The position numbers and the translations under genes were made by a program. The notes below the pieces were generated by a model that did not search any database, was not told where the DNA came from, and saw only the letters and a program-made list of their open reading frames with translations. From assembly GCA_026399835.1 (NCBI GenBank), contig JAPLQE010000069.1, positions 1 through 64,000 of the forward strand: a stretch of 64,000 nt of DNA. The letters run 5' to 3'. Positions 47,698 to 57,437 of the stretch are shown piece after piece. Within the stretch, counting starts at the first letter, position 1. Every line of letters starts with the position of its first letter. The DNA comes from Burkholderiales bacterium. Its GTDB lineage: Bacteria > Pseudomonadota > Gammaproteobacteria > Burkholderiales > Burkholderiaceae_E.

Positions 47698-48158
47698 TCG
47701 GCGCCGCGTCCGGCATGCGCGGCGCCCCTCCGGGCGGTGCGCGCGTCGCCGCCTCCGGCGCGCGGCTCGGCTCGCTCGTCGCCGCCTTCGCGGTGCTGGG
47801 GCTCGGTGCGCTCGCGGGCTGCAACGGCTCCGACAAGGTCGAGGCGGTCACGCTGCAGGCGCGCATCGACGTCATCGAAGCCGAGGTCAGGACGCGGATC
47901 GGTCCGGCGGCCTGCACCAGCGACGGCGAGTGCCGCGTGCTGCCGATGGGCGCGCTCGCCTGCGGCGGGCCCTCGTCCTTCGTGCCTTACTCGATCCGCG
48001 CCACCGACGAGGGCGCGCTGGGACGGCTGTCGGCCGACCACCAGGCGCTGTCGGCGGAGCAGCTCAAGGAGCGTGCCGCCGTCGGAACGTGCATCGCGCT
48101 GCAGGTGCCTGCGGCCTACTGCGAACTGAGTGCGCCGCTGTCCTGCAAGGCACGCTGA
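47694..48158 (+). CDS. Cys-rich lipoprotein of unknown function
   Basis: A 154-residue protein from GTG 47694, overlapping the typA stop (GTGA). A hydrophobic segment ends in the lipobox-like LGALAGC, so it is probably a lipoprotein with acyl-Cys near residue 43. The mature part has six further cysteines, in ACTSDGECRVLPMGALACGG and GTCIALQVPAAYCELSAPLSC, presumably in disulfides. I recognise no named domain. Translational coupling to typA is surprising for an envelope protein. A start at ATG 47715 is also possible. Confidence 0.8.
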
Positions 48159-48166
48159 GCGCCCGA

Positions 48167-48190
48167 CCGGGGCGCGGCCGCTCGCCCCGG
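48167..48190 (+). terminator. Hairpin after the typA/lipoprotein unit
   Basis: An 8-bp stem, CCGGGGCG with CGCCCCGG, encloses an 8-base loop nine bases after the lipoprotein stop. No T-tract. It lies between convergent genes. Confidence 0.5.
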
Positions 48191-48260
48191 CTGCCCGCGC
48201 CGAGGTGATCGTCGGCGGGGTGGCGGCGCGGATGCTGTCGATGGATGCATTCGTGTTCGC

Positions 48261-49358
48261 TCAGGCCGTCTCGAGCGCCGGATAGTCGGTGTAGCCGACG
48301 GCTTCCGGGCCGTAGAAGGTCTTCGTGTTCGCCGCCGCCAGCGGTGCGTCGAGCGCGAGGCGGTGCGCGAGGTCGGGGTTGGAGATGTAGGGCACGCCGA
48401 AGGCGACCGCGTCGGCCGCACCCGAGGCGAGCGCATCGATCGCCATCTGCCGCGAGTACTTGTTGTTCGCGATGTAGGTGCCGCGGAACGCACGCCGCGC
48501 CGCGCCGAAGTCGAAGCCGCGTGCATGGCGCTCGACGCCGGTGTTGCCCTCGATGAAGTGGATGAAGGCGATGCGCCGCGCATCGAGCGCCTCGACCAGC
48601 GCCATGTAGGTGGCCTGGGGGTTCGAGTCCTGCGGGCAGCTGTTGGCGTCGGTGACGGGCGACAGCCTGATGCCGACGCGATCGGCGCCGAACACCTCGA
48701 TGGCCGCGTCGATGCACTCGAGCGTGAGGCGGATGCGGTTCTGCACGCTGCCGCCGTACGCGTCGTCGCGGCGGTTCACCGAGTCGCGGATGAACTGCTC
48801 GAGCAGGTAGCCGTTGGCCGAGTGCAGCTCGACGCCGTCGAGCCCCGCGTCCTTCAGGACCTGCGCCGCGTTGCGGTAGGCGCCGACCATCGCGCGGACC
48901 TCCTCGGTGGCGAGCGCGCGCGCGGCGATCCGATCGCGCTTGCCCTGCGGCCCGTGGATCGAGCCGACCGCGGTGTACTCGGACGAGGAGACTGGCAGCA
49001 GGCCGCCGGGCTGCAGGTCGGGGTGCGAGACCGCGCCCACGTGCCACATCTGCGCGACGATGCGCCCGCCCGCCGCGTGCACCGCGTCGGCGACGAGCCG
49101 CCAGCCGTCGCGCTGCGCGTTCGAGTAGCAGCCCGGCGTGCGCATGTAGCCCAGGCCGCGCGGCTCGACCTGGGTGGCCTCGGACACGATGAGCCCGGCG
49201 CCTGCACGCTGCGCGTAGTACGCCGCGTTCAGCGCCCGCGGCGCGAGCGTGTCCGCGTCCGCGCGGCAGCGGGTCAGCGGCGCCATCAGCACGCGGTTCG
49301 GGCAGTCGATCGCGCCGATGCGCAGGGGCGAGAAGAGCGAGGGGGCAGCGGCGGTCAT
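48261..49358 (-). CDS. Alkene reductase (Old Yellow Enzyme family)
   Basis: A 365-residue FMN-dependent ene-reductase (NemA-like) with NRVLMAPLTRCRAD, VAQMWHVGAVSHPD and substrate-binding His and Asn in ELHSANGYLLEQF. YSRQMAIDAL-type phrases and AFGVPYISNPDLAHRL complete the barrel. Such enzymes reduce activated C=C bonds of enones, nitroesters or N-ethylmaleimide with NADPH. The ATG at 49358 is where homology begins; the frame is open for 33 more codons without homology. No strong ribosome binding site. Confidence 0.93.
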   Translation of the reverse strand: MTAAAPSLFSPLRIGAIDCPNRVLMAPLTRCRADADTLAPRALNAAYYAQRAGAGLIVSEATQVEPRGLGYMRTPGCYSNAQRDGWRLVADAVHAAGGRIVAQMWHVGAVSHPDLQPGGLLPVSSSEYTAVGSIHGPQGKRDRIAARALATEEVRAMVGAYRNAAQVLKDAGLDGVELHSANGYLLEQFIRDSVNRRDDAYGGSVQNRIRLTLECIDAAIEVFGADRVGIRLSPVTDANSCPQDSNPQATYMALVEALDARRIAFIHFIEGNTGVERHARGFDFGAARRAFRGTYIANNKYSRQMAIDALASGAADAVAFGVPYISNPDLAHRLALDAPLAAANTKTFYGPEAVGYTDYPALETA

Positions 49359-49496
49359 CGAGGCGGTCCAGGAGGTCGGAGGCGGGCCCGGCGGTCGCGG
49401 GTTCCGGAGGGCGCGAGGATACCGCGACGGTGCGCAGGCCCCGGCGGTGCGTTTCATGCGCGCGCGAGCGCGATCGGGGCGCCTCGAGCCTTCGTC

Positions 49497-50774
49497 TCAC
49501 TCCCCGCCGAGGGCGCGCGCCGAGGCACCGAGGAAGGCGCCGGGCAGCGCCATGGTGCGCGCCGGCCGGAAGGCCTCGAGCAGGCGGTCGCGCATCGACG
49601 CCACGATCGTGTCCCAGGAGGCCCGCTGGGCGCGCTCCACGCCCTTGTCCAGCAGCTCGACGCAGGGCGCGTGCACGGCGCGCGCCGCGGCGTCGACGAA
49701 GGCGTCGTGGTCGTGCGCGACCTCGACGATCGGCACGAACCGGCGCAGCACGTCGGGCACCGCGGTCGAGACGATCGGCTTGCCGGCCGCCATGTACGCC
49801 AGCGTCTTCTTCGGATTGATGAAGCGCGTCGCGTCGTGCAGCGCGAAGGGCATCAGGCAGACGTCGAAGCCCTTCACCAGCGCGGGCAGCTGGGCGTCAT
49901 CGCGCGGGCCCAGCCAGTGCAGGTTCGCTCGCCGGGGCAGCGATTCCGGATCGACCTTGGCGAACGGGCCGATCATCGCGATCGAGCCGTCGGGAAAGGC
50001 ATCGGCGAGCCGCTCGAGCAGCGCGTAGTCGATGCGTTCGTCGATCATCCCGAAATAGCCGAGCACCGGGCCGGGCAGCGCGGCGATCTCGGGCGGCACC
50101 ACGGTCGCGGCGGCACGGGCCTGCGCATAGTGCGTCACGTCGACGCCGCAGCCCAAGCAGTGGACGTTGTGGTGAAGGCTCGACGTCGCGTCGAAGCGCT
50201 GCAGGCCGCCGGTGAACACCAGCTTCGCCTCTCCGAGCAGGAAGCGCTCGCGTGCCGCGATGTCGGGCGGTGCGAAGCGGACGTTCGCGAGTTCGTCCAT
50301 ACAGTCGTAGACGGCGCCGACCGTCCCGAACTGTCCGAGGTAGACGGGTGCGGACATCGGCGAGCAGAACCACTGCGCCGCGCCCGCGAAGCGCCCGGCC
50401 ATCCGCGGATGGCCGGCCAGGGCGGCCCGCAGCAGCAGCACGATGCTCGCGCACTGCGCGTCGACATCGCGCGGATGCGAGTCGGGCAGGACCGGTACCA
50501 CGCGCACGACGTTCGGCTGCGGCTCGGTCACGCGCAGCACGGCCTGTGTCACCGGTTCGTGCACCGGATCCTCGACGAAGAGCACCGGATGCTGCGCGGC
50601 GAGCCGCGAGAAGAGCTGCTGCGGACGCCGCCAGCCGAAGTCCCACCGCAGGTGACAGTGGACGATCAGCGGGCGGCGGACGTGGTCCGAGACCGATCTG
50701 ACGACGGGGGCCATCGGGCGGCCGACATCCCGATACGTCGGCGGGTTCCGGGTCTCGGCAAGGTTTCGGTTCAT
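49497..50774 (-). CDS. Glycosyltransferase (GT-B fold)
   Basis: A 425-residue protein. It has an N-terminal sugar-acceptor-type domain (FGWRRPQQLFSRLAAQHPVL; YDCMDELANVRFAPPDI) and a C-terminal GT4-like domain with LGYFGMIDERIDYALLERLA, GPFAKVDP and INPKKTLAYMAAGKPIVST, the nucleotide-sugar site. It resembles TuaH-like and other capsule or exopolysaccharide transferases, but no other polysaccharide gene is near. Soluble or peripheral. GAGAGA precedes the ATG. Substrate unknown. Confidence 0.88.
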   Translation of the reverse strand: MNRNLAETRNPPTYRDVGRPMAPVVRSVSDHVRRPLIVHCHLRWDFGWRRPQQLFSRLAAQHPVLFVEDPVHEPVTQAVLRVTEPQPNVVRVVPVLPDSHPRDVDAQCASIVLLLRAALAGHPRMAGRFAGAAQWFCSPMSAPVYLGQFGTVGAVYDCMDELANVRFAPPDIAARERFLLGEAKLVFTGGLQRFDATSSLHHNVHCLGCGVDVTHYAQARAAATVVPPEIAALPGPVLGYFGMIDERIDYALLERLADAFPDGSIAMIGPFAKVDPESLPRRANLHWLGPRDDAQLPALVKGFDVCLMPFALHDATRFINPKKTLAYMAAGKPIVSTAVPDVLRRFVPIVEVAHDHDAFVDAAARAVHAPCVELLDKGVERAQRASWDTIVASMRDRLLEAFRPARTMALPGAFLGASARALGGE

Positions 50775-50935
50775 CGCGGTCTCTCTGGCGGGGCTAGCCG
50801 GAATGGCTCAGGTCACCCCCCGAGGAGGCAAGCGCAGTGCCTGTCGCGGCGATGACACGGCCGAGCGGCGGCGATGCGCACGAGCCAGCGGCCCCGCGTG
50901 CGTGTCGTACCCGAGCGGGTCACGGCGCGAGCCGT

Positions 50936-51886
50936 TCAGTCGCGCCTCGGACGGCCCGCGATCGGCCCCGAGCCCATGGGCGACCCCGACCAGTAGGCCG
51001 GGTTCCCGTAGGTGTGCTTCAGGTGGTCGATGAACATCCGCACCCGCAGCGGCAGGTGCCGGCGCTGCGGGAACAGCGCGTGGATCGCGTTGTCCGGCGC
51101 ACGGAACGCATCGAGCACCGTCACCAGGCGCCCGGACGCGATCTCGTCGGCCACCTCCCACATCGAGCGCCATGCCAGCCCCTGGCCGGCGAGCGCCCAG
51201 GCGTGCAGCACCGCACCGTCGTTGCACTCGAGCGGCCCGCCGACCCGTACCGGCACCACCTGGCCGTCGATGGTGAACAGCCAGCCGCGCGCCTGGCTGC
51301 CGCGGGTGCCGAAGGTGAGGCAGGCGTGCCGCTGCAGCGCGTCCGGATGCAGCGGCGTGCCGTGTGCGGCGAGGTAGGCGGGGCTCGCGACCACCACACG
51401 CTCGTTGCCGGCCAGCCGGATGCCGACCAGGCTCGAGTCGTCGAGCTGGCCGATGCGCACCGCGACGTCGATGCCCTCGTTGACGATGTCGACCAGCCGG
51501 TCGGACAGGTCGAGCGACACGGTCACGTCCGGATGCGCCGCCAGGAAGGCCGGCACGAGCGGCGCGACATGGCGCCGCCCGAAACCGGCCGGCGCGCTCA
51601 CCCGGACGTGCCCGCTCGCCTTGACGCCACCGGCCGACACCGAGGCCTCGGCGTTGTGATAGTCGTTGAGGATCCGCTGGCAGTCCTCGAGGAACGCGCT
51701 GCCCTCGAAGGTGAGCGTGATGCGCCGGGTGGTGCGCACCATCAGCTTCACGCCGAGGCGCTCCTCCAGGCCGTCGAGCCGCCGGCCGATCACAGCGGGC
51801 GCGACGCCCTCGATCTGCGCGGCCGACGACAGGCTGCCGCGCGCCGCCACTGCGACGAAGGTCTCGATCTGCTTGAAGCGGTCCAT
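50936..51886 (-). CDS. LysR family transcriptional regulator
   Basis: A 316-residue regulator with an N-terminal helix-turn-helix (about 1-60; FKQIETFVAVAARGSLSSAA and GVAPAVIGRRLDGLEERLG) and a periplasmic-binding-like effector domain. It starts at ATG 51886. It lies 13 bases downstream of nupC on the same strand, so it is cotranscribed rather than divergent, which is less usual for LysR genes. It may respond to nucleosides, but the effector is unknown. Confidence 0.93.
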   Translation of the reverse strand: MDRFKQIETFVAVAARGSLSSAAQIEGVAPAVIGRRLDGLEERLGVKLMVRTTRRITLTFEGSAFLEDCQRILNDYHNAEASVSAGGVKASGHVRVSAPAGFGRRHVAPLVPAFLAAHPDVTVSLDLSDRLVDIVNEGIDVAVRIGQLDDSSLVGIRLAGNERVVVASPAYLAAHGTPLHPDALQRHACLTFGTRGSQARGWLFTIDGQVVPVRVGGPLECNDGAVLHAWALAGQGLAWRSMWEVADEIASGRLVTVLDAFRAPDNAIHALFPQRRHLPLRVRMFIDHLKHTYGNPAYWSGSPMGSGPIAGRPRRD

Positions 51887-51899
51887 CGTGCGCGAGCCC

Positions 51900-53147
51900 T
51901 CAGGCGAGCAGGCCGACCAGAGCCGCCGTGATGCAGGTCGACAGCAGCCCGGCCGGCAGCGAACGCGCGGCGAGCCGCGCGAGGTCGGCGCGCCGCTCGG
52001 CGGGCAGCAACGGCGCGAGCCCGCCCACCATGATTCCGAGGCTGCCGAAGTTGGCGAAACCGGCGAGTGCATAGGTCATCAGCAGCCGCGAGCGCGGCGA
52101 CAGCGCCTCGGGCGGGAGCGAGGCGAGCTCGGCGTAGGCGACGAACTCGTTGAGCACGGTCTTCTTGCCGAGCAGCTGGCCGGCCGCGCCCGCCTCGCTC
52201 CACGGCACGCCGACCAGCCAGGCGAGCGGCGCGAACACGACGCCGAGGACGCGCTCGGCCGAGACCGGGGCAGCGCCGATCGCGGGCAGCAGCGCGAGGC
52301 CGGCATTGGCCAGCGCCACCAGTGCGACGAACACCACCAGCATGGCCACGATGTTGATCAGCAGCTGCACACCCTCCATGGTGCCGCGGGTGATGGCGGC
52401 GAGCGCGCTGGCGTCCTCGCGGCCGAGCACGACCGGCGTGCGGTCGGGCGGCCCGTCCGAGGGCACCATGACGGCCGCCACCGCGATGGCGACCGGGATC
52501 GCGGCGACCGAGGCGGCCAGCAGGTGGCCGAGCGCGTCTGGCAGGATCGGCCGCAGCATCGCCGCATACAGCACCAGCACCGTGCCGGCGATCGTCGCCA
52601 TCCCGCAGTTCATCACGATGAAGAGCTCGCCGCGCGTCATCCGCGCGAGCCAGGGGCGGATCACCAGCGGCCCCTCGACCATGCCGACGAAGGCGTTCGC
52701 GGCGGCCGACACGCCCACCGCCCCGCCCACGCCGAGGGTGCGCACCAGCACCCAGGCGAAGGCGCGCACGACCGCGGTGAGCACGCCCCAGTGGAACAGC
52801 AGGGCCGAGAGCGCCGAGACCACCAACACCAGCGGCAGCACCTGCGTGGCCAGCACGAAGGCCGCGCCCGGACGCATCGGCTCGAAGGGCAGGGGCGCGC
52901 CGCCCAGGTATCCGAAGACGAAGGAGGTGCCCGCGGCGGTGGCGGCCTGCAGCGCATCCAGCACGCCGTTCATCGACTCGAGCGCGTGCTGCGCGCCCGG
53001 CACCCAGCGGACCGTCGCCAGGATGACGAGCGCCAGCAGCAGGCCGCTCCAAACGGGGCGCCAGGCGATGCCGGCACGCCGCTCGGACAGGACCCAGGCG
53101 ATCCCGATCATCGCCGCGATGCCGACCACTCCACCGATTGCCTGCAT
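51900..53147 (-). CDS. nupC: Concentrative nucleoside transporter, NupC family
   Basis: A 415-residue membrane protein of the CNT family, with about ten helices. Signatures are SAAANAFVGMVEGPLVIRPW, TRGELFIVMNCGMATIAGTV and KKTVLNEFVAYAEL, then YALAGFANFGSLGIMVGGL. It imports nucleosides with H+ or Na+. It starts at ATG 53147. The 173 bases upstream separate it from the divergent DUF6394 gene and contain a GC-rich near-palindrome (GCGCGCCGCCGCGCCGGCGC at about 53225). Confidence 0.94.
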   Translation of the reverse strand: MQAIGGVVGIAAMIGIAWVLSERRAGIAWRPVWSGLLLALVILATVRWVPGAQHALESMNGVLDALQAATAAGTSFVFGYLGGAPLPFEPMRPGAAFVLATQVLPLVLVVSALSALLFHWGVLTAVVRAFAWVLVRTLGVGGAVGVSAAANAFVGMVEGPLVIRPWLARMTRGELFIVMNCGMATIAGTVLVLYAAMLRPILPDALGHLLAASVAAIPVAIAVAAVMVPSDGPPDRTPVVLGREDASALAAITRGTMEGVQLLINIVAMLVVFVALVALANAGLALLPAIGAAPVSAERVLGVVFAPLAWLVGVPWSEAGAAGQLLGKKTVLNEFVAYAELASLPPEALSPRSRLLMTYALAGFANFGSLGIMVGGLAPLLPAERRADLARLAARSLPAGLLSTCITAALVGLLA

Positions 53148-53320
53148 GCGCGCCGTGCCGCCCCCGATCCGTCAGCCCGCATTGAAGCACGGCGGGCGGG
53201 CGCGGAGCGAGACGGCCGGGGGCGGCGCGCGCCGCCGCGCCGGCGCGCCGGCGCATCACCCCGGGCGGGCGTGCGATCATCGGGCGACGTTCCCCCACGG
53301 CCCGCCGCGGCCCCTCAGTC

Positions 53321-53704
53321 ATGAACCTCGAGAAGGTCGTCTTCGGCTTCTTCATCATCCTCGCCTGCACGCTGAACTTCGGCTTCTTCATCGGCGACAT
53401 CGGCCGTATCGAGTTCCACCATCCAGCGGAGCTGTTCGCCGCGGTGGTGGTCAACCTGGTCGCGCTGGTCCTCAAGTTCGGCGACCGCACCCACATCGGC
53501 GCCACCCATCTCGCCACCAGTCTCGCGGCCTGCCTGCAGCTGTTCGCCGCGGCCTTCGTGTGGACCTGGAGCGCCCATGTCGCACAGGAGCCGATGACCC
53601 CGTCGACGATGTCGACGATCGTCTCGCTGTCGGGCGGCGCGCTGCTCGCCAACCTGATCTCGGTCACGCTGCTGATCGGCGAGACGCTGCGCGCGAGCCG
53701 CTGA
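53321..53704 (+). CDS. DUF6394 family small membrane protein
   Basis: A 127-residue protein with four hydrophobic segments (about 5-25, 38-52, 68-85 and 105-122). It begins MNLEKVVFGFFIILACTLNF and has GDIGRIEFHHPAELFAAV. I take it to be the DUF6394 family of unknown function. It lies 27 bases before the potassium channel gene, so it is a plausible partner or accessory of that channel. No strong ribosome binding site precedes the ATG. Confidence 0.75.
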   Translation: MNLEKVVFGFFIILACTLNFGFFIGDIGRIEFHHPAELFAAVVVNLVALVLKFGDRTHIGATHLATSLAACLQLFAAAFVWTWSAHVAQEPMTPSTMSTIVSLSGGALLANLISVTLLIGETLRASR

Positions 53705-53731
53705 GCCGCGCCGCGCGCAGGCAGCGAGCCG

Positions 53732-55627
53732 ATGGGCGACGTCCTCTTCCTGGTGCTGCGGCGGCTGCGGCTGCCGCTGATCACGCTGATCGTCGTCTAC
53801 GCGGTCTCGGTGGCCGGGCTGGTCGCGATCCCGGGTGTCGACGGCGAGGGCCGGCCGTGGCGGATGGGCTACTTCCACGCGCTGTACGTGATGAGCTATA
53901 CCGCGACGACGATCGGCTTCGGCGAGATCCCGTATGCGTTCACCGATGCCCAGCGGCTCTGGGTGACGTTCACGATCTACCTGTCGGTCATCGGCTGGGC
54001 GTACGCGCTCGGCTCGGTGTTCTCGCTGTCCCAGGACCCGACCTTCCGGTCGGCCGCGGCGCGCAGCCTCTTCCTGCGGCGCGTCGCCCGCCTGCGCGAG
54101 CCGTACTGCGTCGTCTGCGGCTACGGCCGCAGCGGCACGGCGATCGCACAGGCGCTCGATGCGCTGCGGGTGCGCCTCGTGATCGTCGACACCGACGCGG
54201 CGCGGGTGGCGGCGATCGCGGTGCAGCCGTTCTCCGTCGCGCCGCTGGTGCTGGTGGCCGATGCGCGGCGCCCCGAGGTGCTGCGCGACGCGGGCATCGC
54301 CAAGCCCGAGTGCCGGGCCGTGCTCGCCCTGACCGGCGACGACGATGCCAACCAGTCGATCGCGATCGGCACCCGGGTACTGGACCCAGGCACCCAGGTG
54401 ATCGCACGGGTCGCCGATCCTGTCGTGCACACCAACCTCGCCGAGTTCGGCGGCGTGCAGGTGATCAATCCGTTCCGCACCTTCGCGCGCAACGTCGGAC
54501 TCGACTTCGCCGCGCCCGAGGTCCTGCAGCTCGAGGAGTGGCTGACCGGCGCGCCCGGCACCGAGCGGCCCGAACCGCTGCGCCTGCCGCGCGGCCACTG
54601 GGTGCTGGCCGGGTACGGGCGCTTCGGGCGGCCGCTGGCCGCCGCGCTCGGTGCCTCGGGGCAGTCGTGGCGCGCCTTCGATCCGCGCTTCGTGCCGCCC
54701 GACGACGCCGAGGACCGGGTGCAGGCCTGCGGCGGCACCGAGGAGGGCCTGCGCGACGCCGGGATCGCACGCGCCGTCGGCGTGATCGCGGGCACCGACA
54801 ACGACACGGTGAACCTCGCGGTGGTCAAGATGGCGCGCCGGGTCAATCCGGCGGTCGCGGTGGTCGTCCGTCGCAACAAGGCGTTCAACCAGGCGCTGAT
54901 CGACGCCGCCGATCCGATGCTCACCTTCGTGCAGTCCGACCTGATGCTGCACGAGGTGCTGCAGTCGCTGACCACGCCGCTGCTCGAGCGCTTCCTCGAA
55001 CTCGTCCGCGGCGAGCGGGCGGTGCTCGCGGGCGAGGCCTGCCGCCGGCTCGAGGCCGCGTTCGGCCACCGGGTGCCCGAGGTCTGGACCTTCGACTGCG
55101 ACCCTTCGCAGCCCGGCATCCGGCAGGCGCTGTCGGGCGAGGCGCTGCCGCTGCGCATCGGCGAGCTGCTGGTGGATCCGCGCGATCCCGGCGTGCGGCT
55201 GTGCGCCGTGCCGCTGATGCTGTCACGGGCCCGGAGCGCGGTGGCCGCGGCCCCTCGCGCCGGCGCCGCCGAGGCCGCGGGCGTGTCCGACGAGGCGCGG
55301 ACGCCGCGCGTGCGGTTCCCGGGTTCGCGTGCACGGGGCGCCGACACGCCCGGCACGGGTGTCCTCGACCGGGCCGGCACCGGACTGCCCGAATCGGACC
55401 GCGGCGAGTCGATCGCCCTCCCATCCGAGGACACGACGCTCGCCCCGGGCGACCGGGTGCTCTTCGCGGGCACATCGGGGGTCGAGACGCTGCAGCGCCG
55501 CTTCCTGCTCGATCCGAGTCCGATCGAATTCGTGCGGTCCGGCGTCGAACCGGCACGCGGCTGGCTGTTCCGCCGGCTCGCGGCGCGGGCGGGCCGGCGC
55601 GGCGCGGCGACCGGTCGGGCCCCTTAG
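53732..55627 (+). CDS. Potassium channel with two TrkA-N (RCK) domains
   Basis: A 631-residue membrane protein. Two helices flank the pore with the K+ filter TTIGFGE (about 59-65). Two tandem NAD-binding RCK/TrkA-N domains follow (CVVCGYGRSGTAIAQALDA and LAGYGRFGRPLAAALGA), then a TrkA-C-like region and a long disordered C-terminal insert (about 510-575). The F in the filter (GFG) is common in bacterial channels. It probably gates K+ in response to nucleotides or redox. The tandem RCK plus linker is unusual but seen in bacterial MthK/GsuK-like proteins. Confidence 0.9.
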   Translation: MGDVLFLVLRRLRLPLITLIVVYAVSVAGLVAIPGVDGEGRPWRMGYFHALYVMSYTATTIGFGEIPYAFTDAQRLWVTFTIYLSVIGWAYALGSVFSLSQDPTFRSAAARSLFLRRVARLREPYCVVCGYGRSGTAIAQALDALRVRLVIVDTDAARVAAIAVQPFSVAPLVLVADARRPEVLRDAGIAKPECRAVLALTGDDDANQSIAIGTRVLDPGTQVIARVADPVVHTNLAEFGGVQVINPFRTFARNVGLDFAAPEVLQLEEWLTGAPGTERPEPLRLPRGHWVLAGYGRFGRPLAAALGASGQSWRAFDPRFVPPDDAEDRVQACGGTEEGLRDAGIARAVGVIAGTDNDTVNLAVVKMARRVNPAVAVVVRRNKAFNQALIDAADPMLTFVQSDLMLHEVLQSLTTPLLERFLELVRGERAVLAGEACRRLEAAFGHRVPEVWTFDCDPSQPGIRQALSGEALPLRIGELLVDPRDPGVRLCAVPLMLSRARSAVAAAPRAGAAEAAGVSDEARTPRVRFPGSRARGADTPGTGVLDRAGTGLPESDRGESIALPSEDTTLAPGDRVLFAGTSGVETLQRRFLLDPSPIEFVRSGVEPARGWLFRRLAARAGRRGAATGRAP

Positions 55628-55700
55628 CCGGGCGGTGCGCGTGACGGGCTATCATCCCGCTGCGCGCGACACGGACCGTGCGCCTCCTGGAGGAAGACAC

Positions 55701-57398
55701 GTGGACCGCTTCTGGCTGAAGTCCTACCCCGACGGCGTGCCGGCGGACATCGATCCCGGCGCCTACCCGTCGCTCAACGCGCTGATCGACGAGAGCCTCG
55801 AGCGCCATCGCTCGAAGCCCGCCTACGTCTGCATGGACCGCACGATGCGCTTCGGCGAGCTCGACGAGCGCTCGCAAGCCTTCGCCGCCTGGCTGCAGTC
55901 GCAGGGGTTCGGCCGCGGGCAGCGGATCGCCGTGATGCTGCCCAACCTGCTGCAGTTCCCGGTCGCCGCCGCCGGCGTGCTGCGGGCCGGCTGCACCGCG
56001 GTCTGCGTGAACCCGCTCTACACGCCGCGCGAGCTCGAGCACCAGCTCAAGGATTCCGGCGCCGAGGCGATCGTCATCCTGGAGAACTTCGCCGCGACCC
56101 TGCAGCAGGTGATCGAGCGCACCGCGATCCGCCAGGTCGTGCTCACCTCGGTCGGCGAGATGCTCGGCCCGGTCAAGGGCCGCATGATCGACTTCGCGAT
56201 CCGTCACGTGAAGAAGATGGTGCCGGCCTTCGAGCTCGCGCATGTCACGCGCTTCGGCGAGGCGCTGGAGGCGGGCTCGCGCCTGCCGTACTGTGCGGTG
56301 CAGATGGCGCACGACGACCTCGCGTTCCTGCAGTACACCGGCGGCACCACCGGCCTGTCGAAGGGCGCGATGCTCTCGCACCGCAACGTGGTCGCCGCGA
56401 TCCTGCAGGGCGACGCGTGGTTCCAGCCGGTCCAGGACCGCCTGCGCGAGCGCTTCGGCGAGGAGGGCGGCATGGCGCTGTGCGCGCTGCCGCTGTATCA
56501 CATCTACATGCTCGCGGTGGCCTTCGGGCTTGGCATGAAGACCGGCACGTGCCAGCTGCTCGTGCCCAACCCGCGCGACATTCCCGGCCTGATCGCCGAG
56601 CTCGCCAAGCACCCGGTGAACACCTTCCCGGCGCTCAACACGCTGTTCAACGCGCTCGCCAACCATCCCGACTTCGCGAAGCTCGACTTCTCGCGCCTGC
56701 TGTTCGCCGGCGGCGGCGGCATGGCCACGCAGCAGGCGGTCGCCGACCAGTGGTTCAAGGTCACCGGTGTGCCGCTCGGCGAGGGCTTCGGGCTGTCCGA
56801 GACCTGTGCGGTCGGCACGGTCAACCCGGTGACGCTGACCGAGTTCACCGGCACCGTCGGCCTGCCGGTGCCGTCCTGCGAGGTCTCGGTCCGCGACGAT
56901 GAAGGCAACGAGGTGCCGATCGGCGAGCGCGGCGAGATCTGCCTGCGCGGCCCGCAGGTGATGGTCGGCTACTGGCACCGGCCTGACGAGACGGCGAAGG
57001 CCTTCACGCCGGACGGCTTCTTCAAGACCGGCGACATCGGCGTGTTCGACGCGCGCGGCCACGTGAAGATCGTCGACCGCAAGAAGGACATGATCCTGGT
57101 CTCGGGCTTCAACGTCTTCCCGAACGAGATCGAGGAGGTCGTGGCGGCCCATCCGGGCGTGCTCGAGTGCGCGGCCATCGGTGTGCCCGACGGCCACTCG
57201 GGCGAGGCGATCAAGGTCTTCGTCGTGAAGAAGGACCCGGGCCTCACCGAGCGCGACGTGCAGGAGTGGTGCGCAACGCAGCTCACTGGCTACAAGAAGC
57301 CCAAGCACCTCGAGTTCCGCACCGAGCTGCCCAAGAGCAACGTCGGCAAGATCCTGCGGCGCGAGCTGCGGGAGCCGGAGATGAAGAGAGCCGCTTAA
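55701..57398 (+). CDS. fadD: Long-chain fatty acid-CoA ligase (FadD-like)
   Basis: A 565-residue AMP-binding enzyme with YTGGTTGLSKGAML, GEGFGLSETC, TGDIGVFDARGHVKIVDRKK and the C-terminal catalytic Lys in LPKSNVGKILRR. It activates fatty acids via acyl-adenylate to acyl-CoA at the inner face of the membrane. The start is GTG 55701 with GGAGGAAG upstream; TATCAT at about 55650 may be the -10. Acyl-CoA from this enzyme could feed beta-oxidation and PHA synthesis, consistent with the phasin in the window. Confidence 0.93.
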   Translation: MDRFWLKSYPDGVPADIDPGAYPSLNALIDESLERHRSKPAYVCMDRTMRFGELDERSQAFAAWLQSQGFGRGQRIAVMLPNLLQFPVAAAGVLRAGCTAVCVNPLYTPRELEHQLKDSGAEAIVILENFAATLQQVIERTAIRQVVLTSVGEMLGPVKGRMIDFAIRHVKKMVPAFELAHVTRFGEALEAGSRLPYCAVQMAHDDLAFLQYTGGTTGLSKGAMLSHRNVVAAILQGDAWFQPVQDRLRERFGEEGGMALCALPLYHIYMLAVAFGLGMKTGTCQLLVPNPRDIPGLIAELAKHPVNTFPALNTLFNALANHPDFAKLDFSRLLFAGGGGMATQQAVADQWFKVTGVPLGEGFGLSETCAVGTVNPVTLTEFTGTVGLPVPSCEVSVRDDEGNEVPIGERGEICLRGPQVMVGYWHRPDETAKAFTPDGFFKTGDIGVFDARGHVKIVDRKKDMILVSGFNVFPNEIEEVVAAHPGVLECAAIGVPDGHSGEAIKVFVVKKDPGLTERDVQEWCATQLTGYKKPKHLEFRTELPKSNVGKILRRELREPEMKRAA

Positions 57399-57437
57399 GC
57401 CGCTGCGGCGCGTGCGACGCGCCGCCGCCGACCTCGT

